Of a stretch of 64,000 nt of DNA, positions 12,607 to 25,400 are shown one piece after another; position 1 is the stretch's first letter; the number at the start of each line of letters is the position of its first letter. The translations under genes and the position numbers were made by a program. The notes beneath the pieces were generated by a model. It was not told the origin of the DNA. It worked only from the letters and a program-made list of their open reading frames with translations, and made no database searches. The DNA is from Codonopsis lanceolata (lineage: Eukaryota; Streptophyta; Magnoliopsida; Asterales; Campanulaceae), in contig CM028383.1 of the NCBI GenBank assembly GCA_013146195.2, forward strand, positions 15,771,642 through 15,835,641. Direction: 5' to 3'.

Positions 12607-13455
12607 ATGGATCCAAGAGGTACTAATTTTTATCAAAATTTATTGAATTCTCCCGATATTGAAGCAAATCAAAATTCACAAAACTCTCGTGTTCCCGATA
12701 ATGTTCAACATTCTCAATTTTCATCTACTCCCCAATACCCCCAATGCCCGCATAATTTTTCCAATAATCCAAATAGAATTGCTCCATCAGTGAGAAGCTT
12801 CAACGAAATCTATAATAGGCTTCTCAATGCTCATCACAGCGGTTGGAGCGATGATATTCTAATGAGAAATGCAAGGGAGCTATACCATCAAGAAAAATGT
12901 CAGCACTTTATTTTTGATCATGTTTGGGATATGTTAAAAAATTCTTCTGTTTCCTTTTCTCCACAAACAAATTTGGGTCACACCAATAAAAAGTCTAAGA
13001 CGTCTGAATCTGAGGGCGGCAATCATTCTAAGACTAGTGTGGATGTTGAAGATGTGGAAGAAATCAATTTGCGTACTCGTCCGATTGGACAAAAGGCGGC
13101 AAAGAGGAAAGCTAAAGGTAAAGGAAACGTCGAAACATCTTCGAATGTAGATGGGTTGCAAACGATTTCTTCTGGGATGGTGTTCTCGTTAGATAAATAC
13201 TCGGAAATAAAAAAACAAGAATTTGAAATTAAAAAAATTGAGGAAGAACGAAAAAATAAAGAAGTTGAAGTCAAAAAAATTGATGCGGAAGCTCGAAAGG
13301 CCCGGGAAGAAAGAAAGGAGCACTAAAGGCTCGTGAAAGACATTGTTTTTCTTACTCAAGATACCTCCCACATGAATCCGACACAATTTGCCATGTATCA
13401 GCAATGATGTGAGAAAATAAAGGTACAGTTGAGGAAGAAAGGATATGAGTTTTAG
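12607..13455 (+). pseudogene. Harbinger ORF1 (Myb/SANT-like partner protein)
   Basis: Starts with MDPRGTNFYQ and is open for 239 codons to a TAA at 13324-13326. In the same frame it then reads DIVFLTQDTSHMNPTQFA, a TGA, and a lysine-rich end finishing with TAG at 13453-13455, so the ancestral protein was about 43 residues longer. It resembles the plant family annotated as 'NAM-associated' or 'glutathione S-transferase T3-like', which are Harbinger accessory proteins. Landmarks are SFNEIYNRLL near residue 65, WSDDILMRNARELY near 80, FDHVWDMLKN near 100, a basic patch (KAAKRKAKGKG) and a charged C-terminal helix. In active elements this partner binds DNA and helps bring the transposase into the nucleus. 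Upstream 12490-12600 contains 'tataaataaagt', a plausible TATA box. Confidence 0.8.
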
Positions 13456-13832
13456 TGCTCTTTGTATCAACACCGATAATTTTATGTAAGTTTCATTATG
13501 ATTTTTTTTAATGTAATTTTCATTATTTTTTTAATGTAACTTTCAATGTTAACGTGTTTATGTAACTTTCAATTATAACGTTTTTATGTAATTTTCTCTT
13601 TATGTTATTTTACAAGTTCATTTATCATTATTATTTTTTTTAATGTAATTTTCATTATTAATGTTTTGAACGTAACTAGCCGTTATAAAATAGTCATTGT
13701 ACCACTAGCCGTTGTAAACTAGTCGTTATAAACTAGTATATATAGATGAGAAGATGTCTTATTCTTCTACCAATAGCTACAAACGTTCATCATATAAACC
13801 ATTGTCATTGTTCCTACATTTTGCCACTAAAG

Positions 13833-15165
13833 ATGTCTTCTACTTCTTCTTCTTCTACCAATAGCTCTAACACAAACAATCATACCGAAGAATCCTACAA
13901 GTCTGAATCCAACGAAGAATCCAACATGTCTGAAGGTAAAAAAATTGTTTTGCAGATGATTGAATTATAACAACAGATGATTGAAATGAAGAGAGCCAAC
14001 ATCAAGAGGCGTCACCAAAGGAAAAAGAGGAGCTACATAAATCGAAATCGTGTAGTAGGAAATACTCAACTTGTTAATGACTACTTCTCCTCTCAGCCAT
14101 TGTATCCTGATCATATATTTCGGCGACGCTTCCGAATGCATATAAATTTATTCATTCAGATAGTTAATGCATTGGAGAATCATTCAAGTTATTTTCAACA
14201 AAGGCCTGATGCATACGGAAAAGTAGGTCTCTCACCACTTCAAAAATGCACAACAACTATCCGTCAATTGGCTTATGGAGTTCATGCCGATCATCTCGAC
14301 GAGTACCTCCGATTAGGAGAAACAACTGCTATCGACTGCATGTTTAACTTCTGTCGATGTATTATCGAGTTGTTTGGATGTCAATACTTGAGAAGGCCAA
14401 ATGCTAATGATACACAACGTCTGCTTCAAATGCACGAGCAAAGACACGGATTTCCAAGTATGTTAGGAAGTCTTGATTGTATGCACTGGGAATGGAAAAA
14501 TTGTCCAGTCGCTTGGCAAGGTCAATATGCAAGAGGTCATGGGAAACCAACAATTGTGCTCGAAGCAGTTGCGTCTGCAGATTTATGGATATGGCACGCA
14601 TTTTTTGGGGTCGCGGGATCTCGTAATGATCTTAATGTGTTATATGAATCACCTTTGTTCAATAACGTACTCGAAGGAAATGCACCGCCGTGCAATTTCG
14701 AAGTGAATGACACACAGTATACAAAAGGATACTACCTAACAGATGGAATTTATCCGGATTGGGCTACTTTTGTAAAAAGTTTTTCATGTCCGTCGGATGC
14801 TAAGTGAAAGAAATTCAAAGAGATGCAAGAGGCTGCAAGAAAAGATGTCGAACGAGCATTTGGAGTGCTCCAATCAAGATGGACAATTATCAAAGGTCCT
14901 AGCAGGTTTTGGTATAGAGATAACTTGAAAGAAATAATGCTCACATGCATTATTCTACACAACATGATTGTGGAGGCCGAGGCCGAGGGTGATCACGTTA
15001 CTGGCCGATGATGTCGTTTATGACTCTCCACAAGTGAACCATGGGTCAACTCAAACATTTCAAGAATATATGCAGCGAAATTCAGAGGTACGTGATAGAA
15101 GCACCCATCATGCTCTTCGATCGAACTTAGTTGAGTATATATGGCGTCGTTACGGTGACAACTAG
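13833..15165 (+). pseudogene. Harbinger DDE transposase (HARBI1-like), disrupted
   Basis: The transposase of the PIF/Harbinger element (DDE_Tnp_4). The likely start is at 13833 with a Ser-rich N-terminus. The first in-frame stop is the TAA at 13968, after which 276 codons are open. Catalytic landmarks are SLDCMHWEW (first Asp, about 14472), GSRNDLNVL (second Asp, about 14618) and VERAFGVLQSRW (Glu, about 14850). A TGA at 14805 falls between the second Asp and the Glu. A one-base shift near 14990 separates the C-terminal part, which is open from 14968 to the TAA at 15163. The three defects mean no functional enzyme, although the protein is otherwise well preserved. Confidence 0.9.
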
Positions 15166-15676
15166 TGATATAGTTTAATTATTGACGTTTTCATGTTCTT
15201 TTAGTTAGTGAATTGTTTTGACGTAATTTTTAAGTGTTTATGTTTTATGTAATTTTATCATTTTATGTATTTAACGTTTTTATGTAATTTTCTATTTATG
15301 TTATTGTACGAGTTATGTATAATATGTGTTTTATAGATAATTTATTAACTAAATTATAAAATTTAAAAATAATAATGTAATTTATTATTTTTAAATTAAT
15401 TTTTGTCTTAATTTATAAATTAATTATCTATATGAAATATTTAAATATGAAATATATTAAATAACGTGAAATAAATTTATTTGTTGAGAAGTATAAAAAT
15501 AAGAATGAAATGTAAAGTTAATGAGGTGGCAATGTGACCCAGTTAAGAATATGTTAAGAATAGTATACAATGAGAAGATGAATTCTTAAGTAGAGGAAAA
15601 AGAGAAAAATGTGTAGGTGACAGTGAGACCCAGCTAAGAATTTGTGGGAAGAATTTAAACAATGGAGATGCTTTAA

Positions 15677-16255
15677 GACCACAGACAACAAGGGAACCAA
15701 ATGAAATGCTTAAGGGATTCTTCAGATTATACCTAACAATAAAGAAGTTTAAGGGTGCTTAATTAAGCATAAAGGGAATTTGGGAGCTTCTTAAGCTCCC
15801 GAGCTTAACAAACAAAAAATCCCAAAAACAACGTAGTTTTTTTTAAAATAACATCAAAACGTAGCAGTTTGGGGGAGTAGGCTTCCGACAAACCTGCCCC
15901 CTCCTGCCACCTAGTGCCTCTTCTTCCCTCCTTTCCACATGCATCATTATTTTCTTTTCCTCCATTTCCTTTTTTCGTCAATTTTCAGCCATAAAAAATA
16001 TTTTTAAATATATTTTTTCTTGTATTAAAGTAAACATTTTTACCTACAATTATAGATATTCAATTATCTGTTTATTTAATTATTTTTTATAACCTATGTA
16101 TTAAACCCTTTACAAAAATTAAAATACTAATTCTTCTTTGAGATAGTATTATGGATCTTAATTCGTACTAATGAATCTCACTCTGAAAACTTAACCCATC
16201 AATACATAATGAATCATGTCAATAAGATATATGTTAAATAAAATAAATTAAAACT
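15677..16255. other. Intergenic, no feature recognised
   Basis: AT-rich sequence with poly-T runs and a short pyrimidine-rich stretch at 15895-15970. No coding or structural signal is seen. Confidence 0.5.
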
Positions 16256-16258
16256 TTT

Positions 16259-17153
16259 GAGGTCCGTTTGATAGCCGGACTGGATCAACATTATTAATAT
16301 GGAAGGGATAATTACTCCGGTGAATCACAATCCGGTTGTATTAGTGGCCCCCTTCAAAAATTAATATGACATTTGGTTGAAAAATTTCTTGACTTGGGAT
16401 TATTGTGTAAATTACCAAAACACCCACATATCTTTTTTCCTCGATCTCAATCATCAATGACAAACAATTAAAAATCAGACTCATAAATAACATCCCTTCC
16501 CAAACCAATTATTCATGAAATAGCAACAAAATTATTAGAAACTAGAAATCAATGTCATATAATAGAAAGATTTAACTAAAAATGCAATCTCAATACATAT
16601 TTTAAGCAAAAGAAACAAAAATATTTACTTAAAAATACAATAATTTTTGCATCTTTGTGATTCCTAGTTTAGATCTTATTTGCCAAAACAAGATTTGATT
16701 GACACGAAACGACAAAAATCGATAGGAGAAGCTCAATTTTGTTTCTGATTTAGAAGATTATGTAGCAATATATTTGTTGTTAAAACAACCAAATGCTATA
16801 GAAAGGAAGTATGAACTCATGGAGGATGCAACCACAAATCGAGGACATGGCGCCAACTACTGACTGTTGTCAGTGGAACTAAATGGATAACAATGGTGAT
16901 CTTGGGAGGTCGAGAGGGGGTGGGTGTCAGAATAATTGTGAAACAATGATTATAAAGGCTAGGGTTTGTCAAACACTAGCAATATAAACCAAGGACATTT
17001 TTGTCCAATAAATGCTAGCTATCCTTATGTTGTACTTAAGTGTAGGGACTATTAATACCTCCTCCTCCCAATAATAATTAACGAGAAGATAAGGGCTTTT
17101 AATCCGGGTAATGCATCATAATAATTCAAAGCCCTTGTTAAACCAAACACCTT
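16259..17153. mobile_element. Possible non-autonomous DNA transposon
   Basis: The left end 'aggtccgtttgatagccgga..attattaata' and the complement of the right end 'aaggtgtttggtttaac..attattatgatgcatt' are similar, as in plant MITEs with 'cgtttgg' ends. 'ccgg' motifs occur at both subtermini (ctccggtg, aatccggg). No coding sequence and no clear target duplication. Confidence 0.4.
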
Positions 17154-17198
17154 CTATATCCAATGAATGCAAAGTCTTTCTCTAACGCATTATACTAT

Positions 17199-17362
17199 TT
17201 AAACTAATCACACAATTGTCGGATAGGGATGGTAAAATGAGTGTTATGGATAAATGGATAATAGTCCTATTATCAATTTATCCATAACACCCGTTATCAA
17301 TTTATCCGTAATAGCCATTTTGCCATCCATATGCGTACATGACAATTGTGTGATTAGTTTAA
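17199..17362. repeat. Near-perfect long palindrome (foldback element)
   Basis: Perfect 22-bp inverted arms (ttaaactaatcacacaattgtc at 17199-17220 and its complement at 17341-17362). Inside lies a second pair, ggatggtaaaatg/cattttgccatcc, and an inner pair starting gtgttatggataaat and ending atttatccataacac. Transcribed, it would form one long hairpin. It probably represents a small foldback MITE upstream of the PI4-kinase gene. Confidence 0.8.
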
Positions 17363-17804
17363 TTATGGATGTACTAAGTGATTGATGTAATATTCAACCA
17401 TTTACGAAAGTAAATGAAAATCAAAATTTTCGATAATTTTTTTTAAATTTCCTATATCTACTTATATGTTAAAACAATAAAGCTTAAAATGGTAAACGTC
17501 CATCGTTAATGCCGTTAACCACAAGCGCAATCCAAGTTAAAACTAAAAGAAGTCATTATTCAACGCATACAAAAAGTCCACTCCCCGGCCCCTTCGAAAC
17601 CGCGTTGTTTCCTTCAACCTTTTGACAGAGCAGCACACATCACAAAAGCCCCAAATCGATCGATAAACATTCGTTCATTTCAAACCCTAATCCCCCGTTA
17701 AATCCGTACTGCTTAGTCAAGCCTCTGATCAATCTCCGGTCCCTTCGTCTATATCTTCACCTCTTGTGTTGCCAATACTTCTTCGGTTCTTGCAAACAAC
17801 GCTG

Positions 17805-18093
17805 GTAAGAATCCGCGCCTCCTTTCTGCTCGTGTGTTCAGTTCTCTCCATGTTTGTCAAAATTTTCCATTAATACGATCAGTGTTTCGCTTAGCTGGTC
17901 ACGGAAACCTAGGTTTCGATTCTCGGATCGATTTCCTACGGTTTTGTTTGTGTTCACAAGGCTCAATCATGAATATCTAGGGTTTTGAAAGGTGTTCCCA
18001 GTTTGTACAGCTTGTAATAAAAGTACATAATTTGTGTGCTTTTTTTAGGGGTTTCTGTGTTTGAAGTTTTTTGTACAAAGTTTGAAATTTTAG
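17805..18093 (+). other. Predicted 5'-UTR intron of the PI4-kinase gene
   Basis: A donor gctg|gtaaga at 17805 and an acceptor aattttag|gaag ending at 18093 frame a T-rich stretch just before the start codon at 18104. The sequence upstream (17600-17800) is pyrimidine-rich and looks like 5' UTR. The prediction rests on splice-site sequence only. Confidence 0.55.
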
Positions 18094-18103
18094 GAAGAAA
18101 AAT

Positions 18104-20277
18104 ATGTCGTCTGCGGGTGTTGTCACAATCAGTCCGGTATGGGACGAGAATGCTTTCTCGTCGCCAGTACATACCCCGAGGCCGGACGAGTCGATTATGA
18201 TTTATGTGGCTATGTCGGGGTCTATGGTTCCTATGCGGGTATTGGAGTCTGATTCAATTGAGTCTGTGAAGTTTCGTATTCAATCGTATAAAGGGGTTTT
18301 TGTGAAGAATCAGAAATTGGTCTGCGGAGGGCGGGAGTTAGCAAGGAGTAATTCACTGGTTCGGGAGTATGGGGTTGCGGATGGGAATGTTATTCATTTG
18401 GTTCTTCGGTTTTCTGATCTTCAAGTGATCAATGTGAAGACTTCATGTGGTAAAGAGTTTAAGTTTCATGTTGAGAGGAGTCGCGATGTGGGTTATGTCA
18501 AACGTCAGCTTGCCAAAGGGTTGGTTGACATTGAAGAGCAGGAAGTCTTGTGCGAGGGTGAGCAGCTTGAGGATCAGAAGCTCATAAACGATATTTGTAA
18601 GAATAACGATGCTGTGATTCATTTGTTTGTTCGGAAATCTGCAAAAATTAGACCTAGGCCTGTGGAGAAGCATTTTGAATTGTCTATTGTGGCATCACCG
18701 CTGAATGAAACAAGAGCATATGATGTGGATAGAGAGAGTGGGCTTGAGTTTGATGCAAAGAACGATTCATTAACTCCTAGAGAGCCTACTAGCAAAGATG
18801 TTTGGTTGGAACCCATTATTGTTAATTCAAAGGCTGAACTCCCTAACGTGCTCTATGATATGATGAACTCTACCTTGGATGGGTTAGATAGAGGGAATGA
18901 TCCAATTCCATCTTCAGAGGGTACAGGAGGTGCATACTTTATGGTCGATGCATCAGGGAATAAGTATCTCTCTGTTTTCAAGCCGATTGATGAGGAGCCT
19001 ATGGCTATGAATAACCCCACAGGATTGCCCTTGTCCATGGATGGTGAAGGGTTGAAGAAGGGAACAAGAGTTGGGGAAGGTGCTTTCAGAGAAGTTGCTG
19101 CCTACATTTTGGATCATCCAAAGAATGGGCGGCGATCATTCTCTGGTGAAGAGAAGGGCTTTTCTGGTGTCCCACCTACAGTCTTGATCAAGTGCTTGCA
19201 CGCAGGATTCAATCATCCAGATGGTATAAAGGTGAAGATTGGGTCATTGCAGATGTTCATGGAGAATCGTGGGAGTTGTGAGGATATGGGACCTGGTGCT
19301 TTTCCAATAGAGGAGGTGCATAAGATTTCAGTGTTGGATATTAGAATGGCAAATGCAGATAGGCACGCAGGGAATATATTGATGAGCAAAGGTGAAGATG
19401 GTCAAACAGTGCTGATTCCAATTGATCATGGGTACTGCCTGCCTTACAGTGTAAGCTTTCCATTTCTTTTCTCCTCCTTTGATGTTGCATAGTCACTTTT
19501 GTTAATGAGATTCATATATGTTTACTTGTTTGGAGTTGTTTCTTTTATTTGAATCAATTTCCTGAATATGTTGCATCTTTTTGACTTTGGCATTGGGTAT
19601 TGGTAATTAAACAATAGCCTGCTTCCACTTTTATCATTAAATTGGATATATTTTGGTATTTTCCATGTTCCTATTTGATTTTCCACGACAAATTTTCGTG
19701 GTGTTATCTGATATTAGTAATGCACATTTGGCGAGCATGTCTGAATTTTTAAAATCTTTTTGTATGTATGAATTAACAATGGGTTGTTTTGTGATCAGCC
19801 ATGTACTAGTACGCATTTGTAGAGCTTGTCTAAATGTTTCTATCTTTTGTGTGTCAATCAACAATGACTTATTTACTGACAAATCATGTACTTGTGCTGC
19901 AGTTCGAAGATTGTACGTTTGACTGGCTCTACTGGCCTCAAGCTCGTCAGCCTTTTAGTCCAGACACCATTGACTACATTAGATCGCTGGACGCCGAGGA
20001 GGACATTGCCCTACTGAGTTTTTATGGGTGGGACCTACCCTTAGAATGTGCTCGCACACTCCGCATCTCTACCATGCTCCTGAAGAAGTGTGTGGAGAAA
20101 GGACTTACCCCTTTTGCAATTGGAAGCATCATGTGCAGGGAAAACTTGAACAAGGCGTCCATTATCGAGGAGATTGTCCAAGAAGCAGAGGACTGCGTCC
20201 TTCCCTGTTCAAGTGAAGCTGCATTCATGGACTCCATCTCCCAGATTATGGATCGTCACCTTGATTCAATTGCCTAA
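18104..20277 (+). CDS. PI4KG4: Phosphatidylinositol 4-kinase gamma with two ubiquitin-like domains
   Basis: Two coding exons, 18104-19450 and 19903-20277, joined in phase 0 (donor agt|gtaagc, acceptor gctgcag|ttc), give 573 residues, the usual length for plant type II PI4K-gamma. Two ubiquitin-like folds occupy residues about 31-104 and 107-178. The PI3/PI4-kinase domain follows from about 276: GGAYFMVDASG with the candidate ATP-binding Lys in VFKP (293), GTRVGEGAFREVAAY, the catalytic loop NADRHAGN (417-424) and IDHGYCLP with the metal-binding Asp at 441. The family is annotated as phosphoinositide kinase, but several plant members mainly act as protein kinases that bind ubiquitin-pathway partners. 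Two UBL domains place it near Arabidopsis PI4K-gamma 3/4; which of these is a guess. The gene appears intact. Confidence 0.93.
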
Positions 20278-21533
20278 ACAAGAGGTTTATTTTTCCTAGA
20301 CAGTATTTGGTATATAAATATGTACATTTGCATATGTTCTCGCACATATGTATGTATGGGTAGGTTTACTTTCCCCGACCTTTCCTCAGCAGTTAACTTC
20401 ATAAATGCGTTTCAAGAGGTTGAAGATCAAGTATCAACCTCATGTTTTATGTGTCGAATTCAGATTTTTTGATTTCTTAATTTTTTCCCCTTTGGATTCT
20501 TGGGAATTTGAATGGTTTTTATAGAATAATATGTACTGCTGATGGAAGTGTTGCAGGATAGAAGCAGGTGGTTTTTAGGTTTCCACCTCCTTTACTTCAG
20601 GTGTTGGAAATGCCAGAGTTGAAAAGGTGGTTTAGTGTTTTTTTTGTACTTCCAAGTGTTTGAAATGCTATGTTAAGATGTTCCAAATGCATTCCTACTA
20701 GCATTTGCTTTTCAATTTTGTGGTTTTGTTCTCTGTTGATTTCTTGGTTATTTTCTTCATTTTGTGGATGTTTTTGTGTGAGATTTCTTTCAGTTATTGG
20801 CGCATCTTCCAAGTTTGTTTGAAAGCAAAATCAAAGTAATCTTGATTTTAGTTCACTCAATCTTTAGGGTGTATTGTTTGGTAGGTTATTATCTTTTTAG
20901 AGTTGAACTTTTTGTTTTTTAGATGAGATATATTTTTTATTTTTTATTTTTTAAAATCATAAAAGAAAATATTTAAGTCTCAAAACCGAGTGGTATCATT
21001 CATGAATAAGAAACCCTTTTCTAATTCTATTGCCTTTAGATATTTGCTTGTTTAGTACAAACTTAGGGATCAATTCACTTGTAATGCAATTATACCAACA
21101 ACGCTTGTTCCTTACTCATGGATTTATCAAGCTTGATGCTTATCTCACGGCAACTATTCTCGTCTAATTTTAGGTTGATTTTAAGCAATAAATAATTAGA
21201 GACAAAAAATCTACTATTTTATTTTAAGATGTTTCATTTAAAAAGTTCACTTCGAAAAATTAAAGCTTAAAAGTGTTATTTTATTAGTAATAAACTAAAA
21301 TTATAATTCTCTTTAAAAATTAACTTTCAGATGGAAAACTCTTTGTGGTTTATGACTTTCCTAGTCGACAATCATTTTACTAGCAAAGTCTTCTATATTC
21401 TTCACATGATCATTTTACTTGCATAATCTTCTATATTCTTCAAAAAAAAAAAAAAAAGTGAGTTATTCTTAAGAGCGGTTAAGTTTATTTTATTCGTTAA
21501 ATCAAAATGATCCATTTGCTATGAAGCTTATGT
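20278..21533. other. 3' flank of PI4-kinase gene, no further gene
   Basis: The first few hundred bases are probably 3' UTR (T-rich). From about 21180 to 21360 there is a faint 'ctattttattttaagatgtttcatttaaaaagttcac' stretch that matches the interior of the Stowaway-like element at 60829, so it may be a worn MITE. Nothing else is recognised. Confidence 0.45.
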
Positions 21534-21542
21534 TTATATTTA

Positions 21543-21735
21543 GGGACAAGTATATCATTAGTCCCGAACTTTGGTCAAGCTCATCATTAGTCCCCAAACT
21601 TCCAAAAGTTTCACCACTGACCAAAGTAGACCTTTTTGGCTCATCGGAGGTCCCTAGCCCCTCATGCTGTTTCTTTGTCTCAGTTAATGAACAAATGTGC
21701 AGCTCACGTGAGGGCATTTCTGTCTTTTCCACAGG
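21543..21735. repeat. Left terminal inverted repeat of the MULE
   Basis: Pairs with 28832-29025. It reads from gggacaagtatatcattagtccc to tttccacagg. It contains agctcacgtgag, a G-box core (CACGTG) that could affect transcription from the end. Confidence 0.9.
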
Positions 21736-22305
21736 CAGCAAACATCGGACATACTTGCATTCGATATTAACAAAATTTTCACTTTATTGTTATTTCAATC
21801 ATATTAGGGCTTAAGTTTCACAATGCGATTGTGTGAGAAATTGAGCAAGTTAGGGTTCAGAATGTGAATTGAAGAACAACCAAAGGATTGGAATCAAGTT
21901 TCACTGTAAAACGGCTACTGTATGGGATATTCAACGGCAATCACACTTGCCTATGGATCGCGATGACTCATATTGTAAATATCTCTTTATCCCCTTTTTG
22001 AAATAGTTTGAAAACTATAATCCCTCTGCTAACAGTGATTTCAATATGTGATATGTGAGACTATTTTGTTTATTTATGGGAATTTGTCCCCCACTCCCTT
22101 TGTTTTTGTTGCAAAAGCCTAGTTTGCATTTGTATTTTTGGGAATGTGCAACATTTTTTAGTAAAGAAATGCCTGCTGTTGTCTCCTGGCCTATAATCCC
22201 TCTGTCAATAGTTACCTAGTTGGGTAGTTGTTTATAAGAGTTGTAGTTCTTGTCTGTTTGTTTAGATTTGTTTAGTTTTGTGCTTTGTGGACCATGTTGC
22301 TTTTT

Positions 22306-22366
22306 ATTTGTATGTATGTCTTTATGTATGTATGTATGTATGTATGTATGTATGTATGTATGTATA
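22306..22366. repeat. (TATG)n microsatellite
   Basis: Repeated 'tatg' units; the Tyr-Val-Cys-Met ORF over it is an artefact. Confidence 0.9.
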
Positions 22367-22434
22367 TTTTTTTTACTTATGTATATATGTATGTAGTTAT
22401 ATATGTATCTTTTTTGTTTTTATGCAGTCAAACA

Positions 22435-25400
22435 TGATCTCTTTTTTTATCTTGAAAGTCCATCATGGAGGTCACTTTTCATGTAATCATGTGGTATACA
22501 CTGGAGGGAAAATTGATTATGTTAATTATCTGATGAATGAAGACTTAAGGATGAGTGTGATTCATAAGATTTTAGAGAAATTAGGAATTGTGGGTGAGAC
22601 TATGTTTTATTACTTTTTAGAGCCAGGGTTTAGCTTGGAGAGATGGTTAAAACTATTTGCAGATGACGAGTCTTTAAAAACTATAGATGGTTGGGTGAAG
22701 GTTGAAAAAGAAATTTAGTTATTTGTTGAGAATGATTTTTCTGGTTATGTGGCTTTGGAAGAGGTTAGTGAGGAACCAATTATGGATGTTACTAAGCAGA
22801 GGGTGAGGAATAAAATGAAAAAGAGGACACTGTCTTCATATATTGTTAGTGATGATGTTAACATTATTGATGAACTTGAGCATGAGGTTGCAAATGATCC
22901 AGTAGGTGGGGCTGAGTCACTAAGTCACTAAGTGAGGCTGAGTCACTGTCTGAATCTAACTCTAGCCTTAAGGCTGAGGTAGAAGATGATTCAGAGAGTG
23001 AGAATGACATCTCAGATAATGATGAAGTGAATGATTTACTTGGAAGTGGATTTCAACAGAGAGTGGACAAGGGTAAAGGTAAAGTAGGTTATGATGATGT
23101 TAGCGATGGTGATGTCAATGATGGTGAGAGTGATGATGTCAGTTCAGAATATGCAAATACAGATGAGTTGAGGAGTTTAGGCACATCAGATGAGGAAGGA
23201 GAGTTTACTAGATGAGAAAATGCAAAAGCCAAACGTCCACAATTTAATATGGTCACTGATTTGAAGGACCCAAAGTTTGAAGTAGGGATGACATATACAT
23301 CAGCTAAGGATGTTAAAACTACCATATACTCCTATGCAATTGCAAATAGGAGGGATGTGATATTAATAAAAAGAATGACAAGCGTAGAATCATGGTAATA
23401 TGTAGAAGGAATAGTGCATGCCCATGGGCAATACAGGTGACTTATAGTGAAATCAACAATGATTGAGAAATCAGAACCTATAAGGATGAACACATGTGCA
23501 ATCTGAATCGTCAAATTAGATATGCAACAGCTTCTTGGCTTGCAAATGAATATATGGAAGCAATTAGATCAATTCCTCAGTGGCCTACAGAGTCTTTTAG
23601 ATTACATACAGTGCTAAGAAGATTGCAGAGGATTTGATATATGGAAATCATGCAGAACAATATGGGCTTCTTAGGGACTATGTAGGTGAGGTTGTAAGAA
23701 CAAATCCTGGGTCAACAATAAAAATTGAATTTGAGGATTATAATGAAGTAGACACTGTCAGACAGTTTCAGAGATTATATTGTTGTCTTGGGGCTTTAAA
23801 GGAAGGTTTCATGACTGGGTGTAGGAAAGTGTTAGGATTTGATGGAGCCTTTCTCAAAGGTCCATTTCCAGGATAATTACTTTCAGCAGTTGGCATTGAT
23901 GCTGACAATGGGATGTATCCAGTGGCTTATGCTGTGGTTGAGACAGAAAATAAAGATTCTTAGAAATGGTTTCTTGAACTGATAGTTGATGAATTTCAAA
24001 TCACCAACCAGCAGCATTGGGTTTTTATTTCTGATGAACAGAAGGTAAATATACATTGTTAATATTTATTTGTTAATGAATTTATTTATTAATATATATT
24101 CTTTTGATCTAAATTGCATTTTATAGGGTCTAGTTCCAGCTATTCAAGAGATATTACCTGGGGTAGAACATAGGTGGTGTCTTCAACACATATTCAGTAA
24201 CTTTAGAAAATCTCATTGGGGAAAGGCATTGAAGGACCTGTTATTCAGATGTGCTAGAGCAAGTAATCAAAGGAATTTGGAGAGTGTTAGGAAAGAATTT
24301 GAAAAGACGGATGTCAAGGCATATCAGTGGGCCTTTGGAAAGGATCCTAGACATTGGTGTAAAGCTTGTTGGACCACTGCAGTCAAGTGTGAAATTTCAA
24401 CGAACAATCTGTGTGAAAGCTTCAATGGATTTATTATTTCAGCTAGGTCTAGGGCTATTATTAGCATGCTAGAAACAATTAGAAACTTGTTAATGAAGAG
24501 GATTGTTAAGAAGAATGCTGAAATTAAAAAAAAAAAAAAAAACTGGTTGGTCCACTATGTAGTAGGGTACAAGAAAATTTTGAGAAGATAAAGACAGAAG
24601 CAAGGTTATTTTGTCAGTTCATGGAATGGAGGTCAGTGATACCAGGTTAGAGGGTCTTGGGGAGAACAATGCATAGTTTCACTTACTGCTAGAACTTGTA
24701 GTTGTGGGAAATGGGACTTAACAGGAATTCCTTGCAAGCATGTTGTTTCTGCAATCTACTTAGAAGGTTCAAATGGAGGTAATGGTGTGCCTGAAGAGTG
24801 GGTTCATGACTACTACACTTTGAAAATGCAAGATAAAATCTATTCACACACCATCTATCCTATAAATGGGAAAGATATGTGGGAACACCAAGAATATATC
24901 CTAATTGTTGCCCCTGCAAGATATGCACAGCCTGGCAGACTTAGAAAATTGAGAGTAAGAGACCCAAATGAAATACCAATAGTTAACACAGGAAGAAGGG
25001 GCAGGCAGATGAGTTGCCAAAGATGTGGATGTTATGGTCACAACTTGAGGAGTTGCAGAGGTCAAGGCTTTCATGGTTGCATGAATCAACAAACTAGGAA
25101 GAAACATAAAAAGAATCATGGTCAGGCCTCAATTGAACAAGTAAGTTGTATATTTTTACAATTTTTCATTTAATTTTTATAGTGTGGGTTTGATTAACAT
25201 TAGTGCTTTTTTTCAGGTGGAAATTAATGTTCAAGTAGCATGTGACATTGGCAATCCAGTTGAAAGTAGTTCTGATCAGGTTATTTTTTTTATTTTCAGC
25301 TAACAATTTCATGATTTACAAACAATGTTTATTATGAATTTCTTAGATTAAGTGTATTTGTAGGCCATAGCAAGAAAAGGCAAAGGAAGTGGCAGAGGAA

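Larger units (their letters stand above)
12056..15673 (+). mobile_element. PIF/Harbinger DNA transposon with both genes
   Basis: A 3.6-kb element. The left end (gagcagctccattg) and the complement of the right end (aagcatctccattg) form terminal inverted repeats. Each is flanked by TAA (12053-12055 and 15674-15676), the three-base duplication typical of this superfamily. It carries a Myb/SANT-type partner gene and a DDE transposase in the same orientation. Both are disrupted by in-frame stops. About 500 bp at each end are non-coding and AT-rich. Confidence 0.9.

Noticed and set aside
12607..13326. Reading this as a NAC-type transcription factor or glutathione S-transferase gene
   Set aside because: These are misleading database names. 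Position beside a DDE transposase inside Harbinger ends makes it the element's ORF1.
22278..22430. Tyr-Val-Cys-Met-rich N-terminal extension of the MULE ORF
   Set aside because: Encoded by a (TATG)n microsatellite. The conserved similarity starts only after it, near 22440.
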